NCBI GenBank assembly: GCA_047501485.1
Contig: JAZDRN010000002.1
Location: forward strand, 124,001-188,000
Source: Ancrocorticia sp047501485
GTDB lineage: Bacteria; Actinomycetota; Actinomycetes; Actinomycetales; Actinomycetaceae
Length of the DNA: 64,000 nucleotides
Direction: 5' to 3'
Shown here: positions 1 to 8,648 of the stretch, in pieces
Numbering within the stretch: the first letter of the stretch is position 1
Layout: every line of letters starts with the position of its first letter
The notes under the pieces: model-generated
Database searches by the model: none
Seen by the model: the letters and a program-made list of their open reading frames with translations, nothing else
Told to the model about the DNA's origin: nothing
Made by a program: the position numbers and the translations under genes

Positions 1-1097
1 TCGATGGCCGGATGATGATGGTCTCGTTCCTGACGTTGACGATCGGCAACAATCAGGGCATGGGAGACATCGAGTACGCGAAGATGTACGACTTCTATGT
101 CCCCCGCCGGGCCATCGAGCTGTTCGACGGACCCTCGGTGGGCATCCGGGAGCTGTGGCGCATTCTTGGACGCCCCGTCGAGGATGGCGGTTACATCGCC
201 GGTACGATCATCAAGCCGAAACTGGGCTTGCGGCCAGAGCCCTTCGCTCAGGCGGCGTACGAGTTCTGGTTGGGCGGGGATTTCATCAAGAACGACGAGC
301 CGCAGGGCAACCAGGTGTTCGCACCGCTGAAGCAGACGATCCCTCTGGTGTATGACGCGATGAGACGTGCCATGGACGAAACCGGCGAGGCCAAGCTGTT
401 CAGTGCGAATATCACGGCCGACGATCACCGCGAGATGATCGCGCGCGGTGAGTTCATCCTGGAGACCTTCGGGCCGGATGCGGACAAGGTGGCCTTCCTG
501 GTGGATGGATATGTCGGCGGACCCGGAATGATCACCACCGCGCGGCGGCACTTCTCGAGCCAGTTCCTGCACTATCATCGCGCGGGTCACGGGGCCGTCA
601 CCTCTCCAAACTCGAAGCGTGGCTACACCGCCTACGTGCTGGCCAAGATGGCCCGGCTGCAAGGGGCCTCCGGCATTCACGTGGGGACGATGGGCTACGG
701 GAAGATGGAGGGGGCGGCCGACGATCGCGCTATCGCCTACATCATCGAGCGCGAGGAATACCAGGGGCCCGCCTATTTCCAGAAGTGGTACGGGATGCGC
801 CCCACCACGCCCATCGTCTCGGGTGGCATGAACGCGTTGCGGCTGCCCGGTTTCTTCTCGAATCTGGGGCACGCCAACGTCATCAATACCGCCGGCGGGG
901 GATCCTATGGTCACATCGACGGCCCGGCAGCTGGAGCGCGCTCGTTGCGGCAGGCGCATGAATGCTGGGAGGCCGGTGCCGATCCTATCGAATGGGCGAA
1001 GGAACACCGGGAGTTCGCCCGGGCATTTGAATCCTTCCCGGCGGATGCGGACAGGATTTTCCCCGCTTGGCGAGAGAGTCTGGGAGGCCGGGCCTAG
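1..1097 (+). CDS. cbbM: Form II ribulose-bisphosphate carboxylase/oxygenase (RuBisCO), 5' truncated by the window edge
   Basis: Carboxylates ribulose-1,5-bisphosphate in the Calvin cycle. The frame is open from base 3 (Asp-Gly-Arg before the first ATG at 12), and those residues fit the form II family, so the start lies upstream; about 100 N-terminal residues are missing. Counting from the ATG at 12, IIKPKLGL carries the catalytic Lys (K68; K166 of the Rhodospirillum enzyme) and GGDFIKNDEP carries the carbamylated Lys (K93) with metal ligands D95 and E96. HRAGHGAVTSP and SGGMNALRMPG-like segments and the compact C-terminus are typical of form II rather than form I, III or IV. All visible active-site residues are intact. 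It is the first visible gene of an operon with an FBPase homologue 30 bp downstream and PRK after that. Form II RuBisCO is usually proteobacterial, so its presence here suggests transfer. Confidence 0.97.
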   Translation, partial: DGRMMMVSFLTLTIGNNQGMGDIEYAKMYDFYVPRRAIELFDGPSVGIRELWRILGRPVEDGGYIAGTIIKPKLGLRPEPFAQAAYEFWLGGDFIKNDEPQGNQVFAPLKQTIPLVYDAMRRAMDETGEAKLFSANITADDHREMIARGEFILETFGPDADKVAFLVDGYVGGPGMITTARRHFSSQFLHYHRAGHGAVTSPNSKRGYTAYVLAKMARLQGASGIHVGTMGYGKMEGAADDRAIAYIIEREEYQGPAYFQKWYGMRPTTPIVSGGMNALRLPGFFSNLGHANVINTAGGGSYGHIDGPAAGARSLRQAHECWEAGADPIEWAKEHREFARAFESFPADADRIFPAWRESLGGRA

Positions 1098-1127
1098 TAA
1101 GGTCCAGCCGCCGGGAAGGAGGATGCT

Positions 1128-2336
1128 ATGGCCGCACGCACGCTGACCCAGTACCTGCTTGACCTGGGACGAAAAACAAATGGGCACGACTACGCACATG
1201 TCCTGAGCGCCGTGGCGATCTCGATGAAACTGATCGCGGCAACGGTGAGCCGTGGGCCGTTGATCACGCCTGAAGCCATCGACGGGCGCGGCTTCGATGC
1301 CGTGGCCGTCAACGAACACCTGCGCCGCTTGGCCGCCTCGATCCTAGTGGAACAGGCCTCCGGCGTACATCAGCTGGCGGCGATCTCGATCGAGGGAGAA
1401 CCGGACATCCATCCGATAGCCTCGGGGCCGCAGGCCAGGTATCTGCTCGCCGTGGAGGCAATGCATGGGCTGCTCAAGCTGACGGAGAACCAGGCTGTTG
1501 GAGTTTCGTTCTCCATCATGGAGCGCGATCCCTGCGGCCGTTCGAATGCGGCGGTCGATTCCGCGAGAGACGGCGACGACGTCGGCACGGAATCGGTTCG
1601 TCCGAAACCCACCGGCGAGAACGTGGAGGAAGAAGGCGCCGTCGTCGCCGAAGACTCGGCGGGCTCGCACGAGGAGTTGCGAAACGCCTTCCTCCAGCCC
1701 GGGCGGGGGCAGGTGTGCGCGGGCATGGCACTCTTCGGGCCGTCGACGGTACTGGTTCTGACCACGGGAGACGGAGTGGACGGGTTCACCCTGGACCGCG
1801 ATGTCGGCAACTTCGTGCTGACCCATCCAGGGCTGCGAGTGCCCGAGGCATCCACCATCGTGGCGATCAATCCCTCGGGAAGCCTCCGTTGGCCGGCGCC
1901 CGTCAAGAGGTATGTGGATGAGTGCCTCCAGGGGCGCCAGGGCCCGCGCGGCGACGATTTCATCATGCGGTGGAACGCCTCGGCGGTGATGGGCGCCTTC
2001 CGGGTGCTCATGAATGGCGGGATCTTCATCATTCCGGACGAGGGGAGGGCGAACCCGGCCTGTGGGCTCGGGGATGCGTCCGAAGGGGTGGCCTTCTCCC
2101 ACACCGGCGCGCCGCTGGCGTTGCTCATCGAGCAGGCGGGCGGCTGCGCCATCAATGGTGCGGAGCGGATGCTCGATCTCGCTCCCGATTCTCTTTCGCA
2201 ACGCACACCGATCATCTTCGGGGCGTGCGAGGAGGTGGGGCGGCTCAAACGCTATTTCGTGGAGCATGAGAAGGGTTACGACACCGAACTGCTGCACCCG
2301 CTCTTCCACGACCGTTCGCTGTTCTTTCGAGGTTAG
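1128..2336 (+). CDS. Class I fructose-1,6-bisphosphatase homologue (CbbF type), probably catalytically inactive
   Basis: 402 aa, starting at ATG 1128 behind an AAGGAGG ribosome site. The C-terminal half is clearly CbbF-like: FLQPGRGQV, GPRGDDFIMRW, LALLIEQAGG and the closing LAPDSLSQRTP region. The catalytic signatures are not conserved. The DPLDGSSN metal-binding motif aligns without gaps to EAMHGLLK (residues 110-117), so both Asp ligands are replaced by Glu and His. The SEEDE-type motif reads SIEGE, and the Glu of YEAAP/YECNP becomes Thr in HTGAP. An acidic insertion of about 45 residues (roughly 138-184) precedes FLQPG; family members are normally about 330-350 aa. The frame is fully open, so this is not an obvious pseudogene. 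It may be a pseudo-enzyme with a structural or regulatory role in the cbb operon; true FBPase activity would then have to come from elsewhere, for example GlpX. The family call is firm; the inactivity is inferred by eye alignment. Confidence 0.85.
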   Translation: MAARTLTQYLLDLGRKTNGHDYAHVLSAVAISMKLIAATVSRGPLITPEAIDGRGFDAVAVNEHLRRLAASILVEQASGVHQLAAISIEGEPDIHPIASGPQARYLLAVEAMHGLLKLTENQAVGVSFSIMERDPCGRSNAAVDSARDGDDVGTESVRPKPTGENVEEEGAVVAEDSAGSHEELRNAFLQPGRGQVCAGMALFGPSTVLVLTTGDGVDGFTLDRDVGNFVLTHPGLRVPEASTIVAINPSGSLRWPAPVKRYVDECLQGRQGPRGDDFIMRWNASAVMGAFRVLMNGGIFIIPDEGRANPACGLGDASEGVAFSHTGAPLALLIEQAGGCAINGAERMLDLAPDSLSQRTPIIFGACEEVGRLKRYFVEHEKGYDTELLHPLFHDRSLFFRG

Positions 2337-2344
2337 GAGAGCAA

Positions 2345-3235
2345 TTGTCGCGCGCACACCCCGTGGTGGCGATTACCGGCTCGTCGGGAGCCGGGACAAG
2401 TACCGTCACCGATACGTTTCAACAGATTTTCACCCGGGAGGGGATTGTCCCCACCATCGTTCACGGAGACGCTTTCCACCGATATGACCGAGAGGAGATG
2501 AAACGCATCCATGCCGAGGCCGCCGCCGTCGGGGAGGATCCTCCCAGTCATTTCGGCCCGGACGCCAACCGCTTCGAGGATCTCGAGTCTCTTTTCGCCG
2601 AATACGGGCGCGGTGGAACCGGAAAGGTTCGCAACTACGTTCACGACGAGGAGGAGGCGACCCGCTATGGACAGGAACCGGGCACCTTCACACCCTGGGA
2701 GGAGGTGCCCGCCGGCACAGATCTTCTGTACTACGAGGGATTGCACGGCGCGGTGCGCACGGACACCGTGGACATCGCACGGCATGTGGACCTGTGCATC
2801 GGGGTCGTTCCGATCATCAATCTGGAGTGGATTCAGAAGCTGCACCGGGATCGCACGAAACGCGGGTACACCACCGAGGCGGTCACCGACACCATCCTGC
2901 GGCGGATGCACGACTACGTGCATTACATCGTTCCCCAGTTCACCAACACGCATATCAACTTCCAGCGTGTGCCGGTGGTGGACACCTCCAACCCCTTCAC
3001 GGCCCGGTGGATTCCGACGCTGGACGAATCGATGGTCGTCATCAGGTTCGCCGATCCGCGTGGAATCGACTTTCCCTATCTGCGATCCATGATCGAGGGC
3101 TCCTTCATGTCCCGTGCCAATAGCATCGTCGTGCCCGGCGGGAAGATGGATCTCGCCATGCAGCTCATCTTCACCCCGTTGATCTGGCGGCTGGTCGAGA
3201 ACGGCCGGAAGGAGAGGGAGCTTCGCCGAACTTGA
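2345..3235 (+). CDS. prkB: Phosphoribulokinase
   Basis: 296 aa. Phosphorylates ribulose-5-phosphate to ribulose-1,5-bisphosphate, the RuBisCO substrate. The chosen start is TTG 2345, 8 bp after the FBPase-like stop and behind an AGGAGA site; it gives the typical N-terminus with the P-loop GSSGAGTST at residues 12-20. Family signatures follow: HGDAFHRYDR, the YYEGLHG segment after the PRK-type loop, and IQKLHRDRTKRGY. Length matches the short bacterial PRK class found in proteobacterial cbb operons. With the partial RuBisCO this gives both enzymes unique to the Calvin cycle in one operon. The stop codon lies inside one arm of a 16-bp inverted repeat. I see no truncation or lost key residue. 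Confidence 0.96.
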   Translation: MSRAHPVVAITGSSGAGTSTVTDTFQQIFTREGIVPTIVHGDAFHRYDREEMKRIHAEAAAVGEDPPSHFGPDANRFEDLESLFAEYGRGGTGKVRNYVHDEEEATRYGQEPGTFTPWEEVPAGTDLLYYEGLHGAVRTDTVDIARHVDLCIGVVPIINLEWIQKLHRDRTKRGYTTEAVTDTILRRMHDYVHYIVPQFTNTHINFQRVPVVDTSNPFTARWIPTLDESMVVIRFADPRGIDFPYLRSMIEGSFMSRANSIVVPGGKMDLAMQLIFTPLIWRLVENGRKERELRRT

Positions 3236-3295
3236 GGGTTAGAGTACGAACTCGACCGTTATAACCGCGATCTCGCATGCTAACCCTCAAGTTCG
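3227..3295. repeat. 16-bp perfect inverted repeat spanning the prk stop codon
   Basis: CGAACTTGAGGGTTAG at 3227-3242 is matched by its exact reverse complement at 3280-3295, with a 37-nt spacer. The left arm contains the last prk codons and the stop (3233-3235). It could fold as a terminator stem for the cbb operon, although the loop is long and no U-tract follows. It may equally be an inverted duplication of the gene end. Confidence 0.75.
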
Positions 3296-3327
3296 AGGAG
3301 GTGCGGGTGAGGAGGCCGACAGCGAAA

Positions 3328-3364
3328 GGGGCCGACATCTTGAAATCTTCAAGATGTCGGCCCC
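3328..3364 (-). terminator. Intrinsic terminator-like hairpin for the symporter gene
   Basis: A 17-bp perfect stem (3328-3344 with 3348-3364) with a 3-nt loop lies 23 bp beyond the stop of the leftward symporter gene. Read leftward it is followed by a short T-rich tract (TTTCGCT). It separates the convergent cbb operon and symporter gene. Confidence 0.8.
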
Positions 3365-3387
3365 GGAAGCGGGTTGGCTGCGGGAGG

Positions 3388-4932
3388 TTACTTGGGGCAA
3401 GCCTCGCCGGAGGTGTCGATGGAGATGAACCCGGCCCCTGCCGCGCTGTTGCCGGACCCGGCGGCTGCCGCCGAGACCTTCTTGCGGGAGGTCACGGATG
3501 CGTTCACCGATTCCTCGTCCTGCTGGACGGAATTCCCGGCAGCATCGGCGTTTGTGGCCTCGGCGTCGTCCGCGAAGAGGTCCTGCGAGGAAGCGGAGTT
3601 GAACTTCGCCTCGTCGAGGATGCCCTCGCGCTTGGACACGATGAGCGGCACCAGCACCTGGCCCGCCACATTCACAGCGGTGCGGCCCATGTCGAGGATC
3701 GGATCGATGGCCAGCAGCAGTCCGACGCCTTCAAGGGGTAGACCCAGGGTGGATAGCGTCAGCGTCAGCATGACGGTCGCACCGGTCATGCCGGCCGTCG
3801 CTGTCGAACCGATCACAGCCACGAAGGCGATGAGCAGGTACTGGGTGATGTCCAGTTCGATACCGAAGAACTGGGCGACGAAGATCGCGGAGATAGCCGG
3901 GTAGATCGAGGCGCAGCCGTCCATCTTCGTCGTGGCCCCCAGCGGCACCGCGAAGCCCGCGTAAGCGGACGGCACGCCGAGGTTGCGGCTTGTCACTCGT
4001 TCCGTCACCGGCATCGTGCCGATGGAGGAACGAGAGACGAATCCGAGCTGAATCGCAGGCCAGGCGCCCTTGAAGTAGCTGGTGACCGAGAGTCCGTTGA
4101 CGCGCAAGAGGATGGGGTAGACCACGAAGAGCACAAGTGCGAGGCCGATGTAGATCGCTCCCGCGAACCAGGCGAGGGAGGCGAGCGACGTCCAACCGTA
4201 GTCCGCGATGGCGTAGCCGATCAGGCCGACGGTCCCCAGCGGCGCCAGGCGGATGATCCACCACAGCACCTTCTGGATGATGGCTAGCAGGGAGGCGTTG
4301 AAGGTGAGGAAGGGATCCGCCTTCTTACCCACCTTGAGGGCGGCGATGCCGATGACGAGCGCGATGACGATGATCTGCAGGACATTGGGGCTCAGTGAGG
4401 CGGTCGCCGAGGTGAGCGCGCCGTCCGCGTTGGTCTCCGTGCTCAGGCCGATGCCGGTGCCCAGGAAATTGGCGGGGATGATGCCGTTGAGGAAATCCAA
4501 CCAGGAGCCGGTCCTGCTGGGGTCCGCCGCATCATCGATCGTGACGCCAGTATTCGCGCCGGGCTTGAGAATGACGCCGAGGGCAATGCCGATGACCACG
4601 GCGATCAGTGCGGTGATGGCAAACCAGATGAGGGTCTTGGCCGCGAGGCGGGCGCCATTGGCCACGCCGCGCAGATTGGCGATGGAGGCGACCACGGCGG
4701 TGAACACGAGAGGCGGCACCACGGCCCTCAGGAGGGTCACGAAGGAGGACCCGATCGTGTCCAACGTGGAGGTCAGCCAGTTGGGATCGGGAGAATCCGT
4801 CCCGTTGGGCACGGGCCCGATGCTGAGCGCCAGCCATCCGAGCAGAACGCCGGCCACCAGGCCGATGACGATCTGAACGGAGAAGGAGGGCCAGCGCAGG
4901 CGGCTCTTTTTCTCGTTATGTGTGGAAGACAT
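3388..4932 (-). CDS. Dicarboxylate/amino acid:cation symporter (DAACS family)
   Basis: 514 aa membrane protein with about eight hydrophobic segments and the two re-entrant-loop signatures of the glutamate/dicarboxylate transporter fold: a serine-rich SRSSIGTMPVT and DMGRTAVNV in the last transmembrane region, plus GATTKMDG in place of the usual NMDGT motif. The family co-transports C4-dicarboxylates, glutamate/aspartate or cystine with Na+ or H+; the substrate cannot be read from sequence, and the KMDG variant hints at the cystine/dicarboxylate branch. Start at ATG 4932 follows a GAGGGG site. The last 80 or so residues form a hydrophilic Ala/Ser/Asp-rich tail ending in Cys-Pro-Lys, beyond the normal family end. 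It is a single gene with its own terminator. Confidence 0.9.
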   Translation of the reverse strand: MSSTHNEKKSRLRWPSFSVQIVIGLVAGVLLGWLALSIGPVPNGTDSPDPNWLTSTLDTIGSSFVTLLRAVVPPLVFTAVVASIANLRGVANGARLAAKTLIWFAITALIAVVIGIALGVILKPGANTGVTIDDAADPSRTGSWLDFLNGIIPANFLGTGIGLSTETNADGALTSATASLSPNVLQIIVIALVIGIAALKVGKKADPFLTFNASLLAIIQKVLWWIIRLAPLGTVGLIGYAIADYGWTSLASLAWFAGAIYIGLALVLFVVYPILLRVNGLSVTSYFKGAWPAIQLGFVSRSSIGTMPVTERVTSRNLGVPSAYAGFAVPLGATTKMDGCASIYPAISAIFVAQFFGIELDITQYLLIAFVAVIGSTATAGMTGATVMLTLTLSTLGLPLEGVGLLLAIDPILDMGRTAVNVAGQVLVPLIVSKREGILDEAKFNSASSQDLFADDAEATNADAAGNSVQQDEESVNASVTSRKKVSAAAAGSGNSAAGAGFISIDTSGEACPK

Positions 4933-5334
4933 TGTTTCCCCTCAAGGAGTTGGCAGGGTTGTGACGGATATGGGGTGGGCGGCAGGCGACGATGGGCTTG
5001 TATGGTCCGTGTTCCCCGGTTGTTTCCCAGTTCTCGCCCGTGTGGGAATCGTTCAAGCTCCCGTTCGCACGTCGAGGAATTCGACAGGATGCGTTGCGGA
5101 GTCTAGCGGCGGTGAAGAAGGCTCGTTGCGGGCGCGTGGGCCGACCGGGTGTGGCCGAGGACGCTGTGAATGCCGAGTGAGGCTGAGACGATAGTTCCGG
5201 ATGCGCCTATCGCGGCAGGAGCTCACACGGCATGCGCATACAACAGCACTCCGAGATGCGGTGCTCGGCAGTGCTGTCGATGTTGAGTGCACGGAACATG
5301 GGGCTCCAAACGGTTCGCTACCATGCGAGAACTA

Positions 5335-5368
5335 ACCTACTCGCTTAATTGGTTACTTAAGGGTAGGT
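5335..5368. promoter_or_regulatory. Candidate operator: nested inverted repeat upstream of the D-hydroxyacid dehydrogenase
   Basis: Nested dyads in an AT-rich patch: ACCTAC (5335-5340) pairs with GTAGGT (5363-5368), and inside them CTTAA (5344-5348) pairs with TTAAG (5357-5361). It lies in the 782-bp gene-free stretch 4933-5714 between two divergent genes, about 350 bp before the dehydrogenase start. A regulator site is plausible; the binding protein is unknown. Apart from this, the palindrome at 5517-5536 and a small GGCCCC/GGGGCC hairpin at 5599-5616, I see nothing else in the stretch; the ORFs there look spurious. Confidence 0.4.
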
Positions 5369-5516
5369 CTCCCATCGCGACAGCGCAAGGCAAAGTTGTC
5401 CGGAATCACATGGTGAGACCGGCGCAGGGTGCAGGGCCCCGACGGTCGCTGGATGGATGCAGGTTCATGGGGTGCTGTAATGCCTGGTCGATCCTTGATG
5501 GGCGTGTGAGCGGGCA

Positions 5517-5536
5517 CCGTGCCGTATACGGCACGG
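5517..5536. promoter_or_regulatory. 20-bp perfect palindrome in the dehydrogenase upstream region
   Basis: CCGTGCCGTATACGGCACGG is an uninterrupted 20-bp palindrome 178 bp before the dehydrogenase start. It could be a protein-binding site or a cruciform; as RNA it would be a stem with almost no loop, so a DNA operator is more likely. Confidence 0.5.
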
Positions 5537-5714
5537 ATATCGCTGGTATGCCCATGAAGGAACCCAGCGTCAGGCTCCGCCCCAAGTGGGGGCGCCCTGG
5601 CCCCGGAAGCGGGGCCCGCACCGTGGGTCTGTGGCCAGCGCACTCGCAACCAACGGATGAGAAGAGGGTAAAGGTCCCAGGCGGTACCGGGCACAATGGT
5701 GGCAGGAGGTAACC

Positions 5715-8648
5715 ATGAATCCCACCGACGACGAACTTCTTGTCCGCCTCAACGACGCACTGGTTGGCGAGGTAGACGGCTCGGCCCGCAGGCGAGCCGA
5801 GTATTCCACGGACGCCTCCACCTACAGGGTGCTTCCCCGGGTCGTTGCCTATCCCAAGGACTCCGCCGACGTATCCGCCGCGTTGGCGGTGGCGAGAGAG
5901 ACGGGGGTGCCGATCACCAGCCGCGGTGCCGGGACCTCCTGCGCGGGCAACGCTGTCGGCGAGGGAATCGTCCTGGACTTCTCCCGTCACATGAACAAGA
6001 TCCTCGATATCGATCCGGTAGCCCGGACCGCTCGCGTACAGCCGGGAGTGATCGAATCCGAGCTTCAGAAGGCGGCGGCGCCTCATGGCTTGCGCTTCGG
6101 CCCCGATCCCTCGACGCAGAACCGTGCCACTTTCGGCGGCATGATCGGAAACAACGCCTGCGGTCCGCACGCTGTCGCCTACGGGCGTACCGCAGACAAC
6201 GTCCACGCGATGAAGGTGCTCCTGGCGGACGGTACCGAAATCGACGCGGGCCAGGGCGATCTGCGAGTCCCGGGCCTCAAGAAGATCGTGGACGAGCACC
6301 TTGCGGCGATTCGCGTGGAGATGGGCCGCTTCAAGCGGCAGGTCTCCGGATATTCCTTGGAGCACCTCTTGCCCGAGAACGGCTCGGATCTCGCGAAGTT
6401 CCTGGTCGGCTCCGAGGGGACGCTGGGGATCGTCACCGAGGCGACCCTGCGCCTCGTTCCCGTGGCCGAGAGTCCGGCGCTCGTCGTCCTGGGTTATCCG
6501 GACATGCCGAGCGCGGCCGACGATGTGGTCCCACTGCTCGAATTCGACCCGCTCGCCGTCGAAGGGGTGGACGCCCACCTCGTCGAAGTAGTGCGGCGCC
6601 ATAAAGGAAGCGTGCCGGAGCTTCCGGAGGGTGGCGGCTGGCTTTTCATCGAGATCGGCGCACGGGAGGGCGAGGACGCGGCGGAAGTCATGCGCAGGGC
6701 GGAGGCGCTTGTGGCCGCTTCCGCCACCGGCTCGTACAAGATCTGCCCTGCGGGACCGGAGGCCACGGAGCTGTGGCGCATCCGCGCGGACGGCGCGGGG
6801 CTCGGAGGCCGCACTCCCGACGGCCACCCGGCGTGGCCCGGCTGGGAGGATTCGGCGGTCCCTCCGGAGCGCCTTGGCGATTACCTGCGCGACCTGCGCG
6901 CACTGCTCACGAAGCACGGCCTCGACGGGCTCATGTACGGTCACTTCGGCGACGGCTGCGTTCACATCCGCATCGATTTCCCGCTCGACGACGTCACCGG
7001 TGTGCCGGTGTTCCGCTCCTTCATGGAGGAAGCCTCGGATCTGGTGGCCTCGCACGGGGGAAGCCTCTCGGGCGAACACGGCGATGGGCGCGCTCGCTCG
7101 CAGATGCTCCCGCGCATGTACTCCCCGGAGATCATCGACGTCTTCACCGAGGTCAAGAAGCTTTTCGACCCCGAGAATCTGCTGAACCCGGGGGTGCTCG
7201 TCAAGCCGGATGCGGTCGATGCTCTCCTGCGCCGGCCCGTGGCACGCGTGCTGACCTACGACGGCGGTTTCCATTTCACCGAGGACGACGGCGACTTCAC
7301 CCAGGCTGTTCATCGCTGCACCGGCGTAGGCAACTGCCGTGCCGACCGCTTCGACGCGGGATTCTTCATGTGTCCCTCCTACGCCGCCACCAAGGACGAG
7401 AAGGATGTCACCCGCGGCCGGGTCCGGGTGCTGCAAGAACTCGCGAACGGGAGCCTCGTCAAGGACTGGGATTCGCCGGAGGTGATGGAATCCCTCGATC
7501 TGTGCCTGTCCTGTAAAGCCTGTTCGCGCGACTGCCCCACGGGAGTGGACGTCGCGCGCTATCGCAGCGAAGTCCTCTATCGTGCCTACCGGGGCAAGAT
7601 GCGCCCGCGTACCCACTACACCCTGGGTAACCTGCCCTTCCTGGCCGGAGCTGTGACGAAGGTTCCTTTTATCGCCGCGCTCGCCAATGCGGTGATGTCC
7701 TTCGGGCCGGTGCGCAAGATGGGGTTCCGGATCGCGGGGATCGATCCGCGCCGCGCGATGCCTTCCTTCGCCACCAAGCGCTTCTCGCGCTCGGACGACG
7801 TTCGGGCTCTCCGGGGAGTCGAACAGGGTGAGTTGGCCTCTAGGAGGCGCTCCCTCCGTTCTCAGCTGGACGGCGCGGGCCTCGACGAGAGGCTGACTGG
7901 AAAACGCTATGCGGTGCTGTGGGCGGACTCGTTCTCCGAGACCCTGGATTCGCGCGGGGCGCGGGCGGAGATCGAGGTACTGCAACGGGCGGGGTACACC
8001 GTCGTCGTCCCTCCGGAGAACACCTGCTGTGGGTTGACGGCCATCTCAACCGGTCAGCTGGATGCGGCCAAGAAGAAGCTCTCCCATTTGCTGGGCGTCC
8101 TGGCTCCTTTCGCGGCGTCCGGGATCCCGATCGTGGGCGTGGAGCCCTCCTGCACCGCCGTGCTGCGCTCAGACTTGGAGGACCTGCTGCCCGACGATCC
8201 GCGCAGCGAGCTCATCGCCTCGATGACCTACACGCTGGCGGAGCTGCTGACCGCCCCCACGCCCATCGGACCCGGTGAGGACTTCGAGCTGCCCGACCTT
8301 ACCGGCGTGGAAGTCGTGGCCCAGCCGCACTGCCACCACTATTCGGTGATGGGTTGGAAGGCGGACGAGGACTTGCTGCGTCGAAGTGGAGCCACTCTCA
8401 CAAAGATCTCCGGGTGCTGTGGGCTCGCCGGAAACTTCGGTATGGAGCAGGGGCACTACGACGTATCGGTCGCGGTGGCCGAACAACAGCTTCTGCCCGC
8501 CTTGCGTCAGGCGAACGAGGATGCCGTCTATCTTGCGGACGGTTTCTCCTGCCGTACCCAGGCCACTCAGCTGGAAGGGTCGCACGGCATCCACCTCGCA
8601 GAGCTGCTGCGTGATGGCAGGGCGGCAGCCTCGCGAACGGGAGCGTGA
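5715..8648 (+). CDS. FAD-linked D-2-hydroxyacid (D-lactate type) dehydrogenase with Fe-S and CCG domains
   Basis: 977 aa three-part enzyme like YdiJ/Dld-II proteins, which oxidise D-lactate or D-2-hydroxyglutarate and pass electrons to quinone or an electron-transfer partner. The N-terminal PCMH-type FAD domain shows TSRGAGTSCAGNAV and GGMIGNNACG. The FAD-oxidase C domain follows to about residue 510, with GHFGDGCVHIRI and SLSGEHGDG. A ferredoxin-like cluster CLSCKACSRDC starts at C597. The C-terminal region has two CCG cysteine-rich motifs (NTCCGL and ISGCCGLAGNFG with the paired PSC and PHCHH). All appear intact. Start ATG 5715 follows a strong GGAGGT site. It stands alone, but the lctP-lut operon 45 kb away points to general lactate use. 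D-lactate versus D-2-hydroxyglutarate cannot be decided from sequence. Confidence 0.9.
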   Translation: MNPTDDELLVRLNDALVGEVDGSARRRAEYSTDASTYRVLPRVVAYPKDSADVSAALAVARETGVPITSRGAGTSCAGNAVGEGIVLDFSRHMNKILDIDPVARTARVQPGVIESELQKAAAPHGLRFGPDPSTQNRATFGGMIGNNACGPHAVAYGRTADNVHAMKVLLADGTEIDAGQGDLRVPGLKKIVDEHLAAIRVEMGRFKRQVSGYSLEHLLPENGSDLAKFLVGSEGTLGIVTEATLRLVPVAESPALVVLGYPDMPSAADDVVPLLEFDPLAVEGVDAHLVEVVRRHKGSVPELPEGGGWLFIEIGAREGEDAAEVMRRAEALVAASATGSYKICPAGPEATELWRIRADGAGLGGRTPDGHPAWPGWEDSAVPPERLGDYLRDLRALLTKHGLDGLMYGHFGDGCVHIRIDFPLDDVTGVPVFRSFMEEASDLVASHGGSLSGEHGDGRARSQMLPRMYSPEIIDVFTEVKKLFDPENLLNPGVLVKPDAVDALLRRPVARVLTYDGGFHFTEDDGDFTQAVHRCTGVGNCRADRFDAGFFMCPSYAATKDEKDVTRGRVRVLQELANGSLVKDWDSPEVMESLDLCLSCKACSRDCPTGVDVARYRSEVLYRAYRGKMRPRTHYTLGNLPFLAGAVTKVPFIAALANAVMSFGPVRKMGFRIAGIDPRRAMPSFATKRFSRSDDVRALRGVEQGELASRRRSLRSQLDGAGLDERLTGKRYAVLWADSFSETLDSRGARAEIEVLQRAGYTVVVPPENTCCGLTAISTGQLDAAKKKLSHLLGVLAPFAASGIPIVGVEPSCTAVLRSDLEDLLPDDPRSELIASMTYTLAELLTAPTPIGPGEDFELPDLTGVEVVAQPHCHHYSVMGWKADEDLLRRSGATLTKISGCCGLAGNFGMEQGHYDVSVAVAEQQLLPALRQANEDAVYLADGFSCRTQATQLEGSHGIHLAELLRDGRAAASRTGA

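Noticed and set aside
1128..2336. Calling the FBPase homologue a pseudogene
   Set aside because: The frame is open for 402 codons with a good ribosome site and conserved structural motifs; residue loss at the active site alone does not make it a pseudogene.
5287..5712. 141-aa ORF between the symporter and dehydrogenase genes
   Set aside because: No ribosome site, mixed codon use, and it contains the palindromic regulatory elements.
5406..7985. 859-aa open frame on the minus strand opposite the D-hydroxyacid dehydrogenase
   Set aside because: It mirrors a gene with clear FAD and Fe-S motifs; long antisense frames are common in high-GC DNA and this one has no family features.
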